From: Hyphomonas sp.
GTDB taxonomy: Bacteria > Pseudomonadota > Alphaproteobacteria > Caulobacterales > Hyphomonadaceae
Direction of reading: 5' to 3'
DNA: 64,000 nt
NCBI RefSeq assembly: GCF_017792385.1
Contig: NZ_CP051230.1
Span: 1,426,001-1,490,000 of the forward strand
Each line of letters opens with the position of its first letter. The first letter of the stretch is position 1. This document shows positions 25,743-34,912 of this stretch, piece after piece. The position numbers and the translations under genes were made by a program. The notes beneath the pieces were generated by a model, which was given only the letters and a program-made list of their open reading frames with translations, did no database searches and was not told the DNA's origin.

Positions 25743-25961
25743 TTACATGAAGCCTTTGAACTTGTCCTTGAAGCGCGACACGCGGCCACCGCGGTCAAGC
25801 ATCTTGCCGTCGCCGCCGGTCCAGGCCGGGTGGGACTTGGAGTCGATGTCCAGAACCAGGCGATCGCCTTCGCTGCCATAGGTGGAGCGCGTCTGGTACT
25901 CGGTGCCATCGGTCATCACCACGGTGATGAAGTGATAGTCGGGATGACCTTCTTTTTTCAT
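25743..25961 (-). CDS. rpmE: 50S ribosomal protein L31
   Basis: A 72-residue ribosomal protein of the L31 family. MKKEGHPDYHFITVVMTDGTEYQTRST and SHPAWTGGDGKMLDRGGRVSRFKDKF fit the family well, but the CxxC zinc motif is absent. It is therefore the zinc-independent (C-minus) form. It is monocistronic and ends in a strong terminator. It starts 160 bases from the divergent ABC exporter gene. Confidence 0.96.
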   Translation of the reverse strand: MKKEGHPDYHFITVVMTDGTEYQTRSTYGSEGDRLVLDIDSKSHPAWTGGDGKMLDRGGRVSRFKDKFKGFM

Positions 25962-26120
25962 GGCCTTCGCCTCTCTTGAACTCTAATGACAACCGCGCTC
26001 AGCCTGTCTATGGGTGCGCGGGCTTGTCTCAGCCTGTTTTCGAAGTGGGGCGTGTAACTGAAACGCGACGTCTCTGCAAGAGGCTGCTGGCAGGGAATCT
26101 GAAAGGATTTATAGACGCGC

Positions 26121-27959
26121 ATGGCCGACACCGACACCTCTCTCGCAAATGACCGCCGCGCAACCGAACCGGCAGGCGGAGAGGCCATCAACCGGCCCAA
26201 GGCGAAATCCCTGAAACCGCTGGCCCTGCTGCTGCCCTATGTGGCGCGCCATTGGGTGACGGTGACGATCGCGCTGGTCTTCCTGGTTGCGGCAGCGGCC
26301 GTCAGCCTGGCCATTCCGCTTCTGCTGGGCACAGCGGCCGATGCCGGCAGTGCGGCGCAGGGCAATGCCGAGGATCTGCTCGCTCTGGTCGACCGCGCCT
26401 TTCTGTGGGTTGCCCTAGCGGCGATCCTGTCAGGTGTCCTGGGCGCCGTGCGGTTCTATTTCGTTTCGCGGTTTGGCGAGCGGATCGCGGCGGACTTGCG
26501 CAAGGACCTCTACGCCCACTTGCTCAAACTGTCGCCGCGCTATCACGCACAGATGCGGTCGGGGGAGGCGGTCTCGCGCCTGACGGCGGACATCACCCTG
26601 ATCGAGACGTTTCTCGGATCCTCGGCCTCTCTGGCCACCCGGACCCTGCTGACGACGTTTGGCGCGCTGACCATGATGCTGGTGGTGAACTGGAAGCTGG
26701 GCCTGACCCTGCTGGCCATGCTGCCAATCGCCGTTCTGCCCGTAATGGCCATCGGGCGGGTCATCCGCACCATGTCCAATCGCGCGCAATCGCGCCTTGC
26801 CGATGCGGGCGCTGAAGCTGCCGAGGCGCTGGATGCGATCGAACTGGTGCAGGCCTATAACCGCGAACAGAGCCGGCTTGCAGCGTTCGGGGACGCCGTC
26901 GAGGCGACCTTTGCGGCGGCGATGCGGCGGATCGGGGCACGATCGATCATGATTGTGCTTGTGTCGATCCTTCTGTTCGGCGGCTTTGTCGGAGTGCTGT
27001 GGTTGGGCGCGCGCGCCGTTGCCACGGGGGAGATGAGCTTTGGCGACCTTGCGTCCATGGTGCTCTACGCCCTTTATGCCGGATCCGGTTTCGGCATGCT
27101 GGCGGAAGTCTATGGTGAAGTCATGCGGGCAGCCGGCGCGGCGGATCGCGCGGCTGAAGTGCTCAATGCCGAGCCCGAGATTACGGCCCCCGCCCGGCCT
27201 GTGGCCTTGCCGGGCAGCGTGACCGGCGCGCTCGAATTCGACGATGTCACCTTCCGCTATGGCGATGAGGCGGTTTCGGCGCTGGACCATTTTTCCCTGT
27301 CGGTGAAGCCCGGGGAGTTTGTCGCTCTGGTCGGACCAAGCGGGGCTGGGAAGACGACCGTGTTCCGCCTGGCGCTGCGTCTGTTCGATGTCCAGTCCGG
27401 GCAGATCCGGCTGGACGGGGTATCGGCGATGAAGGCCGATCCGCGTGACTGGCGACGGCAATTCGCCTATGCGCCCCAGGAATCGGCCCTGTTCACCGGC
27501 ACGGCAGCGGACAATATCGGTTTCGGGACGGATGATCCCGAAACGGCCCTTCTGGAACAGGCAGCGCGCATGGCCGAGGCATTCGACTTCCTGTCGGCAA
27601 AGGATGGGCTGGCCACGGATCTCGGCCAGAAGGGACGCAGCCTGTCGGGCGGCCAGCGTCAGCGGATTGCCCTGGCTCGCGCGCTGGTGCGGGATGCGCC
27701 GGTCCTGCTTCTGGATGAAGCAACTTCGGCCCTCGATTCCGAAAGCGAGGCAGCCGTGCGGCGAGCCATCGCCAACGCCGCGGAAGGCCGGACCACACTC
27801 GTGATCGCGCACCGGCTGTCCACAGTGCGCCGGGCGGACCGGATCATCGTGATGGAACACGGCCGCATCGTCGAGGAAGGCACGCACGAGTCGCTCGTGG
27901 CCAAGGGAGGTCTCTATGCCCGCCTCGCCGAATTGCAGTTTTCAGAAGGCCAGGCCTAG
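26121..27959 (+). CDS. ABC exporter, fused membrane and ATPase domains (MsbA-like half-transporter)
   Basis: A 612-residue half-transporter. About 35 polar residues precede six membrane helices (roughly residues 50-340). The ATPase domain has Walker A GPSGAGKT (405-412), signature LSGGQRQ (508-514), Walker B VLLLDEATSALD and the H-loop VIAHRLSTVR. It works as a dimer to export lipids, peptides or drugs; the substrate is not evident. The length and gene isolation resemble exporters of the MsbA/multidrug group in alphaproteobacteria. It ends in CTAG, shared with a tiny convergent gene. Confidence 0.93.
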   Translation: MADTDTSLANDRRATEPAGGEAINRPKAKSLKPLALLLPYVARHWVTVTIALVFLVAAAAVSLAIPLLLGTAADAGSAAQGNAEDLLALVDRAFLWVALAAILSGVLGAVRFYFVSRFGERIAADLRKDLYAHLLKLSPRYHAQMRSGEAVSRLTADITLIETFLGSSASLATRTLLTTFGALTMMLVVNWKLGLTLLAMLPIAVLPVMAIGRVIRTMSNRAQSRLADAGAEAAEALDAIELVQAYNREQSRLAAFGDAVEATFAAAMRRIGARSIMIVLVSILLFGGFVGVLWLGARAVATGEMSFGDLASMVLYALYAGSGFGMLAEVYGEVMRAAGAADRAAEVLNAEPEITAPARPVALPGSVTGALEFDDVTFRYGDEAVSALDHFSLSVKPGEFVALVGPSGAGKTTVFRLALRLFDVQSGQIRLDGVSAMKADPRDWRRQFAYAPQESALFTGTAADNIGFGTDDPETALLEQAARMAEAFDFLSAKDGLATDLGQKGRSLSGGQRQRIALARALVRDAPVLLLDEATSALDSESEAAVRRAIANAAEGRTTLVIAHRLSTVRRADRIIVMEHGRIVEEGTHESLVAKGGLYARLAELQFSEGQA

Positions 27960-28114
27960 CCCTTGCGAAGCTTCTTGACCTTGCCGTCAATCGTGAAGGC
28001 GAAGGCGAGCGACAGGATCAAGGGCACCCAGATCGGCAACTCGCCCAGTCCCGGCTCATTCAGCGCCGCGGCGAGATGATCGTCCACGCACCACCACAAC
28101 AGCCATAACCACAT
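27956..28114 (-). CDS. Putative 52-residue membrane protein
   Basis: A short open frame from ATG 28114 to a TAG at 27956. The N-terminus is very Trp-rich (MWLWLLWWCVDDHLAAALNE). One hydrophobic helix (about residues 27-41, around PIWVPLILSLAFAF) and a basic end (KVKKLRKG) follow. A Shine-Dalgarno-like AAGGGA lies about nine bases upstream. It shares its stop in CTAG with the ABC exporter, a layout repeated at five other convergent pairs in this window, which supports it as a real gene. No known family. Confidence 0.6.
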   Translation of the reverse strand: MWLWLLWWCVDDHLAAALNEPGLGELPIWVPLILSLAFAFTIDGKVKKLRKG

Positions 28115-28185
28115 AGTATCAGTCCCTTCTTCATGCCCCTACTCATCGGATATAGAATGCCGGAAGTCGGAATGACAGGGAGATC

Positions 28186-29679
28186 CTATTCGGCTGCCTG
28201 CAGGGCAGGGGCCTGCCCGGCTTCCTCCGCGCGCGTAAAGGCCAGGACACCGTCATCGACCTTGCCGAAGCGGAGGTTCATCAGATCGGCGCTGTAGTTC
28301 TGATTCAGCTTCCAGGGCTTTTCCGTATGCTGGCGTGGGAACTGGTCCATGACCCGCTGGAAATAGCCGGACGAGAAATCCACGAAAGGTTCGGTCTGGT
28401 TCGGATAGTGATCCAGTTTCGGCATGGCGGAGGCATAGCCATGCCGGTCCATGTAGTTCAGCAGGCGGCAGACATATTCGGAAGTGAGATCTGCTTTCAG
28501 CGTCCAGGAGGCGTTGGTGTAGCCGAACGTGCAGGCAAGGTTCGGCACATTCGACACCATGACGCCCTTGTAGTTCAGCAGGCGGCCGGGATCCTTGCGT
28601 TCGCCATCGACCGAAACCTCAACCCCGTTGAAGAATTGCAGCTGCAGTCCTGTGGCGGTGACCACAATATCGGCGTCCAGAATCTTGCCGGACTTCAGCT
28701 TGATGCCGGTTTCGGTGAATGTGTCGATATGGTCGGTCTCAATGCTGGCCTTGCCGGATTTCAGCGCGGTGAACAGATCTGAATCCGGGACGAGGCACAG
28801 CCTCTGTTCCCACGGATTGTAGGCCGGGTTGAAATGGGTATCGATCGGGAAGTCGGGACCGAGTTCCTCACGCACCATGCTGGTCAGGCGTTCGCGCGCC
28901 TTGTCGGGATTGGCTCGGGTTTGCTTGAAGAAGAATTGCTGCAACAGGACATTCCGCCAGCGGATGAACCCATAGGCCCAGCTGTCCGGCAGTATCTTGC
29001 GCAGGAAATTCGCGAACTTGTCGACGGCCGGGCGCGAGACGACATAGGTGGGTGAGCGCTGCAGCATGGTGACGTGGGCAGCCTTGTCCGTCATGGCGGG
29101 CACAAGCGTCATTGCTGTGGCGCCGGACCCGATGATGACGACTTTCTTGCCGGAATAGTCCAGATCTTCCGGCCAGTGCTGCGGGTGGATGAACTCGCCC
29201 TTGAACGCGTCCTCGCCCGGAAAGTCCGGCCGGTACCCCTGATCGTAGCGGTAATAGCCGCCGCACATGAACAGGAAGCGGCAGGTCGTCACCTCGCGAT
29301 TGCCGAACTGGTCTTCATGGGTCACCCGCCAAGACTGGTCCTCGGACGACCAGTCCGCAGCAATGATCGTGGTGTTGAACCTGATGTGCGGTGTGATCAC
29401 GTACTCGTCCGCGGTCTCCTGCACGTAATTGCGGATGGATGGGCCGTCAGCAATGGCTTTTGCCTCGGTCCAGGGTTTGAAATTATAGCCCAGCGTGTGC
29501 ATGTCACTGTCGGACCGGATGCCCGGATACCGGAACAAATCCCAGGTTCCCCCGATGGCGCTGCGCTGCTCGAAGATCTGGTAACCGATCCCCGGCGATT
29601 TCTTCTGGAGATGCACAGCCGCCCCGATGCCGGAAAGGCCGGCTCCGATGATCAGGACATCCGTATCGGTATGTGTCAT
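28186..29679 (-). CDS. EthA-like Baeyer-Villiger flavin monooxygenase
   Basis: A 497-residue NADPH-dependent flavoprotein. The FAD Rossmann motif GAGLSG is at 12-17, the NADPH Rossmann motif GSGATA at 184-189. The Baeyer-Villiger fingerprint F-x-G-x3-H-x3-W-P is exact at residues 159-170. GGTWDLFRYPGIRSDSDM and long stretches beyond it resemble the mycobacterial ethionamide activator EthA. It should insert oxygen next to a carbonyl to make an ester; the physiological substrate is unknown. It stands alone, 98 bases from suhB on the same strand. Confidence 0.92.
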   Translation of the reverse strand: MTHTDTDVLIIGAGLSGIGAAVHLQKKSPGIGYQIFEQRSAIGGTWDLFRYPGIRSDSDMHTLGYNFKPWTEAKAIADGPSIRNYVQETADEYVITPHIRFNTTIIAADWSSEDQSWRVTHEDQFGNREVTTCRFLFMCGGYYRYDQGYRPDFPGEDAFKGEFIHPQHWPEDLDYSGKKVVIIGSGATAMTLVPAMTDKAAHVTMLQRSPTYVVSRPAVDKFANFLRKILPDSWAYGFIRWRNVLLQQFFFKQTRANPDKARERLTSMVREELGPDFPIDTHFNPAYNPWEQRLCLVPDSDLFTALKSGKASIETDHIDTFTETGIKLKSGKILDADIVVTATGLQLQFFNGVEVSVDGERKDPGRLLNYKGVMVSNVPNLACTFGYTNASWTLKADLTSEYVCRLLNYMDRHGYASAMPKLDHYPNQTEPFVDFSSGYFQRVMDQFPRQHTEKPWKLNQNYSADLMNLRFGKVDDGVLAFTRAEEAGQAPALQAAE

Positions 29680-29777
29680 GTCTGCTTCCTGCCCGTTTTT
29701 CAGCCTATAAGGCCAAAAAATGACGCAGGTGTCACGGTATTTCTGACCCGTGCGGGGGGCGACCCTACGGAAAGGGC

Positions 29778-30596
29778 CTAGTCGGCCTTGCGGGCAAACG
29801 CAGCGGCGTGGCGAAGCTGCGTTTCGATCAGGGGATGGAGATCCTCGTTCGAGGCCAGCACCGATCCGGTCTGCATGACGTCACCGCCTTCGATCTCCGT
29901 GACCAGTCCGCCGGCTTCCCGGACCAGGACGATCCCGGCTGCGATATCCCACGGTTTCAGGCCGCGTTCCCAGAAACCGTCAAACCGGCCTGCGGCAACA
30001 TAGGCCAGGTCCAGGGCGGCGGATCCGTAGCGGCGGATACCGGCACAGGCCGGTGTCATGGCCAGCATTTCGCGGGCGAAATTGCGGTGGGCTTCCTCGG
30101 CCTTGCCGTGCCAGGGCGTGCCGGTGGCGACAACTGCCTCGCTCAGCTTGTTGCGGGCCGCCACGCGGAGTTTGCGGTTTTCCAGCCAGGCGCCGCGCCC
30201 GGTCTCCGCCCAGAAGATCTCGTTCTTGGCAACATCATAGACGACGCCGGTCAGCAGCTTGCCTTCGCGCTCCAGCGCGATGGAGACGGCATAATGCGGC
30301 TGGCCGTGCAGGAAGTTCAGCGTGCCGTCGAGCGGGTCGACAATAAATCTGTTCGACTTGTCCGTGCCTTCGACAATGCCGCGCTCCTCCATGACGAAGC
30401 CATAGCCCGGCCGCGCCTTGGCGAGCGAGGTGTAGATGATCTCTTCGGCGCGATGGTCCGCATTCGACACGAAGTCGGCAGGGCCCTTCTTGGAGACCTG
30501 CAGATTCTCGACTTCGCCGAAATCACGGGCAAGCGACCGCCCGGCAGCGCGAGCGGCAGCAATCATCACGGTTCCGACGGGGGAGGGTTTGGACAT
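29778..30596 (-). CDS. suhB: Inositol-1-monophosphatase family protein (SuhB-like)
   Basis: A 272-residue magnesium-dependent phosphatase. Metal ligands are visible as E70-E71, the motif VDPLDGT (D87, D90, T92) and the late motif PWDIAAGIVLVREAGG. Length is normal. Bacterial members hydrolyse inositol phosphates and in enterobacteria also act with the transcription machinery. It lies eight bases downstream of efp on the same strand, a pairing common in alphaproteobacteria. Confidence 0.93.
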   Translation of the reverse strand: MSKPSPVGTVMIAAARAAGRSLARDFGEVENLQVSKKGPADFVSNADHRAEEIIYTSLAKARPGYGFVMEERGIVEGTDKSNRFIVDPLDGTLNFLHGQPHYAVSIALEREGKLLTGVVYDVAKNEIFWAETGRGAWLENRKLRVAARNKLSEAVVATGTPWHGKAEEAHRNFAREMLAMTPACAGIRRYGSAALDLAYVAAGRFDGFWERGLKPWDIAAGIVLVREAGGLVTEIEGGDVMQTGSVLASNEDLHPLIETQLRHAAAFARKAD

Positions 30597-30604
30597 GTCT
30601 GGCC

Positions 30605-31171
30605 TTAGTCTGCGCGGCGGAGGTAGGTGGAATCGGCGGTCTGGACGACAATTTTCTCGCCGGTGCCAACAAAGGGCGGGACCATGACGCGTACGCCGCC
30701 GGTGCAGGTGGCCGGCTTGAAGCTGTTGGCCGCCGTCTGGCCTTTCACGACCGGTTCGGTCTCCTCGATCTCGAGGGTCACCTGTTCGGGCAGGGACACG
30801 CCAATCGGCTTTTCACCGTAGAACTCGATCTCGACAACCATGCCATCCTGGAGGAAGGCGCCCTGGTCGCCGATAAAGTCGCGCGGGATCATGATCTGCT
30901 CGAAATTCTCCTGGTCCATGAAGGTGAAGGAGTCATCGTCTGCAAACAGGAACTGGTGGTCCTTCTGCTCGAGGCGGACCTTTTCAACGGTCTCCGAAGA
31001 CCGGAAGCGGACATTGGATTTCGAGCCATTCAGCAGGTTGCGCAGTTCGACCTGGTTGAAGGCGCCGCCCTTGCCGGGCTTGACCGAAGCCGTCTTCAGG
31101 GCGCGCCAGACGCTGCCATCATGCTCGATGACATTGCCGGGCTTGATTTCGTTGCCATTGATCTTGACCAT
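30605..31171 (-). CDS. efp: Translation elongation factor P
   Basis: A 188-residue protein with the three beta-barrel layout of EF-P, which rescues ribosomes stalled at polyproline. The first domain carries VKPGKGGAFNQVELRNL, where the Lys in PGKGG corresponds to the modified Lys34 of the Escherichia coli protein. No EpmA/EpmB genes are in this window. It is followed closely by suhB. Confidence 0.96.
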   Translation of the reverse strand: MVKINGNEIKPGNVIEHDGSVWRALKTASVKPGKGGAFNQVELRNLLNGSKSNVRFRSSETVEKVRLEQKDHQFLFADDDSFTFMDQENFEQIMIPRDFIGDQGAFLQDGMVVEIEFYGEKPIGVSLPEQVTLEIEETEPVVKGQTAANSFKPATCTGGVRVMVPPFVGTGEKIVVQTADSTYLRRAD

Positions 31172-31362
31172 TGGAGCTTGTCCTCATGAGGGTTTGGCGG
31201 GGGCGTAAGCCCTAGGCCTGAAACGGTCAAGCGGGGGTGTGTTAATCCGCCTGTCAAGCGGGCGGTCCCCTGAAAACCGGGCCCGCAGGCCCCGGCCCGT
31301 ATTCACATATGGCTGCAATCATGAGCAGAATGCCGGTTCCACTGACAGATGGGGGACAGGCA

Positions 31363-31692
31363 ATGCTTCAAAGATTTCTGAGTTTCGACAAACTGATGGG
31401 CACGACGCTGATCAAGGTTCTGTATTATATCGGTCTGGTCGGCATCGCGCTTTACGCGGTGGTTCTGCTGCTCTCGGGGCTTGGCGTCATGGTCAGCCAG
31501 AGCTTCCTGGGCGGGATCAGCATGATTGTCGCGGCCATTCTCGGCGGCGCCATCAGCTTGCTGTTCTGGCGCTTCATGTGCGAGCTCTACATGCTGTTCT
31601 TCCGCATCAGTGACGATGTGCGCGAACTCAAGGAGATGAAGGGCGGGTCCCCTTCGCCGGCAGCCTCTGCACCAGCTGCGCCGGACGTCTAG
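31363..31692 (+). CDS. DUF4282 small membrane protein
   Basis: A 109-residue protein with two membrane segments (roughly residues 15-45 and 50-75). A short cytoplasmic amphipathic part and a Pro/Ala/Ser tail follow. FLSFDKLMGTTLIKVLYYIG at the start and RFMCELYMLFFRISDDVREL after the helices match DUF4282, a family of unknown function. ATG 31363 has GGGGGA upstream; the earlier in-frame ATGs give a shapeless extension. It converges on thiE and shares its CTAG stop. Confidence 0.8.
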   Translation: MLQRFLSFDKLMGTTLIKVLYYIGLVGIALYAVVLLLSGLGVMVSQSFLGGISMIVAAILGGAISLLFWRFMCELYMLFFRISDDVRELKEMKGGSPSPAASAPAAPDV

Positions 31693-32369
31693 CTGCGAGA
31701 CGGGTCGAGGCGGTCCAGAAGCGCGTTGAATTCCGCCACTGCGGCCGGCGCGCCGGCCGGGTGGTTCCACACACCCGAGGACACCGCCAGGAAATCTGCG
31801 CCCGCGACCACCAGCGGCTCGGCATTGCCGACCGTGATGCCGCCAATCGCGACGCAGGGAACTTCCATGCTTTCCTGCCAGATTTCCAGAAGATCCGGTG
31901 AGGCTTCGACCGTGTCTTCCTTCGTGCCGGTCGGATAGAAAGCGCCAAAGGCGACATAGTCCGCGCCGGCTTCGCTGGCCTGCATGGCGACGTGGCGGGA
32001 ATTCTTTGCTGTGGCGCCGACAATCATGTCCTTGCCGACAATGGTGCGGGCCTGTTTCACCGGCACGTCGTCCAGGCCGACATGAACGCCATCGGCCCCG
32101 AGTTCGACCGCAAGGTCCGGGCGGTCATTGACCAGCACGGCCACACCATAGGCCTGAGCCATTTCGGTGACAGCCGCGCCGACTGCCCGGGTGGCCGCCT
32201 CGTCCGTTTCCCCGCCTGCCGTCTTGAGGCGCAGCTGAAGGCACGCGACATCGCCGGCGGTCAGCGCAGTCTCCAGCAGCGCGGCAAAGCCTTCCACATC
32301 GTCGATCTGCGGTGGGGTGATCAGATAGAGGCGTGTACGCAGGCGGGTATAGTCTTCAGCTGTACTCAT
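31689..32369 (-). CDS. thiE: Thiamine phosphate synthase ThiE
   Basis: A 226-residue TIM-barrel enzyme that couples the thiazole and pyrimidine halves of thiamine. RLYLITPPQ, ACLQLRLK, VLVNDRPDLAVELGADGVHVG, VGATAKNSRH, ADYVAFGAFYPTGTK and VAIGGIT are the family blocks. A normal variation is Ala-Lys-Asn after VGAT. The ATG at 32369 fits the family start. There is no TPP riboswitch or other thi gene in this window, so the gene is isolated. Confidence 0.93.
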   Translation of the reverse strand: MSTAEDYTRLRTRLYLITPPQIDDVEGFAALLETALTAGDVACLQLRLKTAGGETDEAATRAVGAAVTEMAQAYGVAVLVNDRPDLAVELGADGVHVGLDDVPVKQARTIVGKDMIVGATAKNSRHVAMQASEAGADYVAFGAFYPTGTKEDTVEASPDLLEIWQESMEVPCVAIGGITVGNAEPLVVAGADFLAVSSGVWNHPAGAPAAVAEFNALLDRLDPSRS

Positions 32370-32434
32370 GGCGGGCGCTATAGCGCAGCGGCCAGCTCGT
32401 CGAAAGCCTTTAGACTCTGCGGTCGCAGCCCAAC

Positions 32435-32464
32435 AAAAAAGGCGGCCCATAAAGGCCGCCTTTT
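32435..32464 (-). terminator. Rho-independent terminator of fba
   Basis: GGCGGCC (32441-32447) pairs with GGCCGCC (32454-32460). On the minus strand the stem is followed by TTTTTT. It lies just after the aldolase stop and in front of the thiE start, insulating the two. A TTTT on the other side makes it partly bidirectional. Confidence 0.85.
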
Positions 32465-32484
32465 GAAAGCGCTGGATCGCAGGA

Positions 32485-33378
32485 TCAGCCGGCCTTGGAG
32501 GCTTCGCAGATGCTGTCGATCGTGGCTGCGAGGGTGGCGTTGAAATCTGCGTCGCTCTGCTGGGCCGAGAGGCCCTCGGTCAGGGCGCGGGAGAAGCTGG
32601 CAATCATGCCGGTGTTCTGGGCAAGCTTGTCACACGCATCCGTGCGGGAATAGCCACCGGAGAGGGCCACAACGCGCATCACGCGCGGATGCTCCACCAG
32701 CGATTTGTACTGGTTCGCCTTGGTCGGCAGGGACAGTTTCAGCATCACCTGCTTGTCTTCGCCGAGCGCGTCGAGCTGTTTTGTGATTTCGGCCAGAAGG
32801 ATGTCTTCGGCTTCGGCCTTGTCGGCGATGGTGATCGTCACTTCCGGTTCGATGATCGGCATCAGCCCGTGGCCGAGAATCTGACGGCCGACATCGAATT
32901 GCTGTGCAACGATGGCGGCGATGCCTGCCGGATTTGCAGCATGGATCACCGAGCGCATCTTGGTGCCGAAAATGCCCTTGGCGACGGCGCGCTCGAGCAG
33001 GCTGTCGAGATCGGGCATCGGCTTCATCATCTGGACGCCATTGGCTTCGTCAGCGAGGCCCTTGTCGACCTTCAGGAAGGGAACGACCTGATGTTCATTC
33101 CAGAGATATTCTGCCGTGGGCGTGCCATCGACTTCACCGTCCATGGTGCGTTCGAACAGGATGGCGCCGATGACTTTCTCGCCATTGAAGGCCGGTGCCT
33201 TGATGATGCGGGCGCGCATCTCATGGATCAGCGAAAACATTTCCTCGTCATTGGAATAGGCGTCTTCATTCACGCCATACAGGCGCAGGGCTTTCGGCGT
33301 GGAGCCGCCGGACTGGTCAAGCGCTGCGATGAAGCCATTCTTTTCGGCAATCTGCCGGGCCATTTGTGGATTGGTCAT
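32485..33378 (-). CDS. fba: Class I fructose-bisphosphate aldolase
   Basis: A 297-residue Schiff-base aldolase of the short bacterial class I type, normal length near 296. GFIAALDQSGGSTPKAL starts the barrel, and HEMRARIIKAPAFNGEKVIGAILFE, PFLKVDKGLADE and KLSLPT contain the conserved lysines. VALSGGYSR binds phosphate. The frame extends about 50 codons upstream, but family similarity begins at ATG 33378. It opens the minus-strand set with pgk and gap nearby. Its leader holds a 12-bp palindrome. Confidence 0.93.
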   Translation of the reverse strand: MTNPQMARQIAEKNGFIAALDQSGGSTPKALRLYGVNEDAYSNDEEMFSLIHEMRARIIKAPAFNGEKVIGAILFERTMDGEVDGTPTAEYLWNEHQVVPFLKVDKGLADEANGVQMMKPMPDLDSLLERAVAKGIFGTKMRSVIHAANPAGIAAIVAQQFDVGRQILGHGLMPIIEPEVTITIADKAEAEDILLAEITKQLDALGEDKQVMLKLSLPTKANQYKSLVEHPRVMRVVALSGGYSRTDACDKLAQNTGMIASFSRALTEGLSAQQSDADFNATLAATIDSICEASKAG

Positions 33379-33409
33379 GATGTTACCGGGGAGTCCCTTG
33401 CATGCGTGG

Positions 33410-33421
33410 AGTTTGCAAACT
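33410..33421. promoter_or_regulatory. Perfect 12-bp palindrome AGTTTGCAAACT upstream of fba
   Basis: The sequence is its own reverse complement and lies 32-43 bases upstream of the fba start codon, where a promoter is expected. A further TTTGCA half-copy overlaps its right edge. It looks like an operator for a dimeric regulator, perhaps one of sugar metabolism; which regulator is unknown. No convincing -10 box accompanies it. Confidence 0.4.
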
Positions 33422-33665
33422 TTGCATTCAAGTACCGTGCCTGTCTGGTGGGTCAACCGCCCGGCAGTGATCGGGACTGTGATGACGCCACGCGCCCGAA
33501 TCGAAGGCGCTGCGGGCGTTTCAGGCGCAAACTGCAAGAGAATCTGGACGGGATTCCGATTCCGGTCGCCGCGTCAAAATTTTCTGACGCTACGCAGCAC
33601 GCGGATGGGAACGTTGTCATCCTGCGAGGTCTGCGCGATATGCCGCAGGCCTGTCTCAAAAGGGA

Positions 33666-34862
33666 TCAGGCCTTCAGGGCCTCGACGCCGGGAAGGGCCT
33701 TGCCTTCCATCCATTCGAGGAACGCGCCACCCGCGGTCGAGACGAAGGTGAAGTCGCTTGCGGCGTCGGCATGATTGAGCGCGGCGACAGTATCTCCGCC
33801 CCCTGCGACTGCGACCAGCTTGCCGTCCTTCGCGCGAATGCCGGCCGCCTGGGCGGCGGCCACGGTTGCCTTGTCGAAGGGCGTCAGCTCGAAGGCGCCG
33901 AGCGGGCCGTTCCAGACCAGCGTCTTCGAAGCCCCCATTGCGGCGACCAGCTTGGCGACGGTTTTCACGCCGGCATCGAGGATCATTTCGTCTTCGGCAA
34001 CATCATCGGCTGAGCAGGTGCGGTTCTCGGCATGGGCCTTGAAATCCTTCGCCACGACAACATCGACCGGCAGCAGGATCTCGCATTGGTTCTGCTCGGC
34101 CACCTGCATGATCTCGCGCGCGGTGTCGGCGAGATCATGTTCGCACAGGGACTTGCCGACGCTGATGCCCTGCGCGGCCAGGAAGGTGTTGGCCATGCCG
34201 CCGCCGATGGCGAGCGAGTCCACTTTCGTCACGAGGTTCTTCAGCAGGTCGATCTTGGAGGAGACCTTTGCGCCGCCGACCACGGCGAGGACGGGGCGTT
34301 CCGGCGTGCCGAGCGCCTTGTCCAGCGCGTCCAGTTCGGCCTCCATGTTCACACCGGCATAGGCGGGCAGGAGGGTTGCCAGGACGGCGGTCGAGACATG
34401 GTTGCGGTGAGCCGCCGAGAAGGCGTCGTTGACGTAGAGGTCGCCCAGCTCCGCGATTTCTTTCGCGAGCGCCGGATCGCCTTTTTCCTCACCGGCATAA
34501 TAGCGGGTGTTCTCCAACAGGATCACGCCGGCCGGTTCCAACTCGGCAATGGCCTGCTTGACGTGCTCACCCTTGCAGTCGGCGATGAAGCTGACATTGG
34601 AGCCGAGCACTTTGCCGAACGCGCCTGCCACGGGGGCAAGGCTCATCTCTGCCACGCGCTCGCCTTTCGGACGGCCGAAATGCGCCAGAAGGGCCACTTT
34701 CGCGCCTTGGGTCCGCAGGGTCTGCACCGTGTCCACGGCGGCGCGCAGACGGGTATCATCCGTGACGAGGCCGTTTTCCATGGGCACATTGAAGTCGACG
34801 CGGACAAGGGCGGTCTTGCCGGTCAGGTCACCGGCATCGGCAAGGCGTTTGAAGCTGGACAT
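33666..34862 (-). CDS. pgk: Phosphoglycerate kinase
   Basis: A 398-residue glycolytic and gluconeogenic kinase. VRVDFNVPMENGLVTDDTRL, LLAHFGRPKG, YVNDAFSAAHRNHVST, AVVGGAKVSSKIDLL and GGGDTVAAL cover both lobes and the ATP site. Length is normal. GGAGAACTTTCC precedes the ATG. It lies between fba and gap on the same strand, with a terminator-like hairpin separating it from gap. Confidence 0.97.
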   Translation of the reverse strand: MSSFKRLADAGDLTGKTALVRVDFNVPMENGLVTDDTRLRAAVDTVQTLRTQGAKVALLAHFGRPKGERVAEMSLAPVAGAFGKVLGSNVSFIADCKGEHVKQAIAELEPAGVILLENTRYYAGEEKGDPALAKEIAELGDLYVNDAFSAAHRNHVSTAVLATLLPAYAGVNMEAELDALDKALGTPERPVLAVVGGAKVSSKIDLLKNLVTKVDSLAIGGGMANTFLAAQGISVGKSLCEHDLADTAREIMQVAEQNQCEILLPVDVVVAKDFKAHAENRTCSADDVAEDEMILDAGVKTVAKLVAAMGASKTLVWNGPLGAFELTPFDKATVAAAQAAGIRAKDGKLVAVAGGGDTVAALNHADAASDFTFVSTAGGAFLEWMEGKALPGVEALKA

Positions 34863-34912
34863 GGAAAGTTCTCCAATGGGCCCGGCCAGCCGGGCACGAT
34901 GCGGCAGGTATG

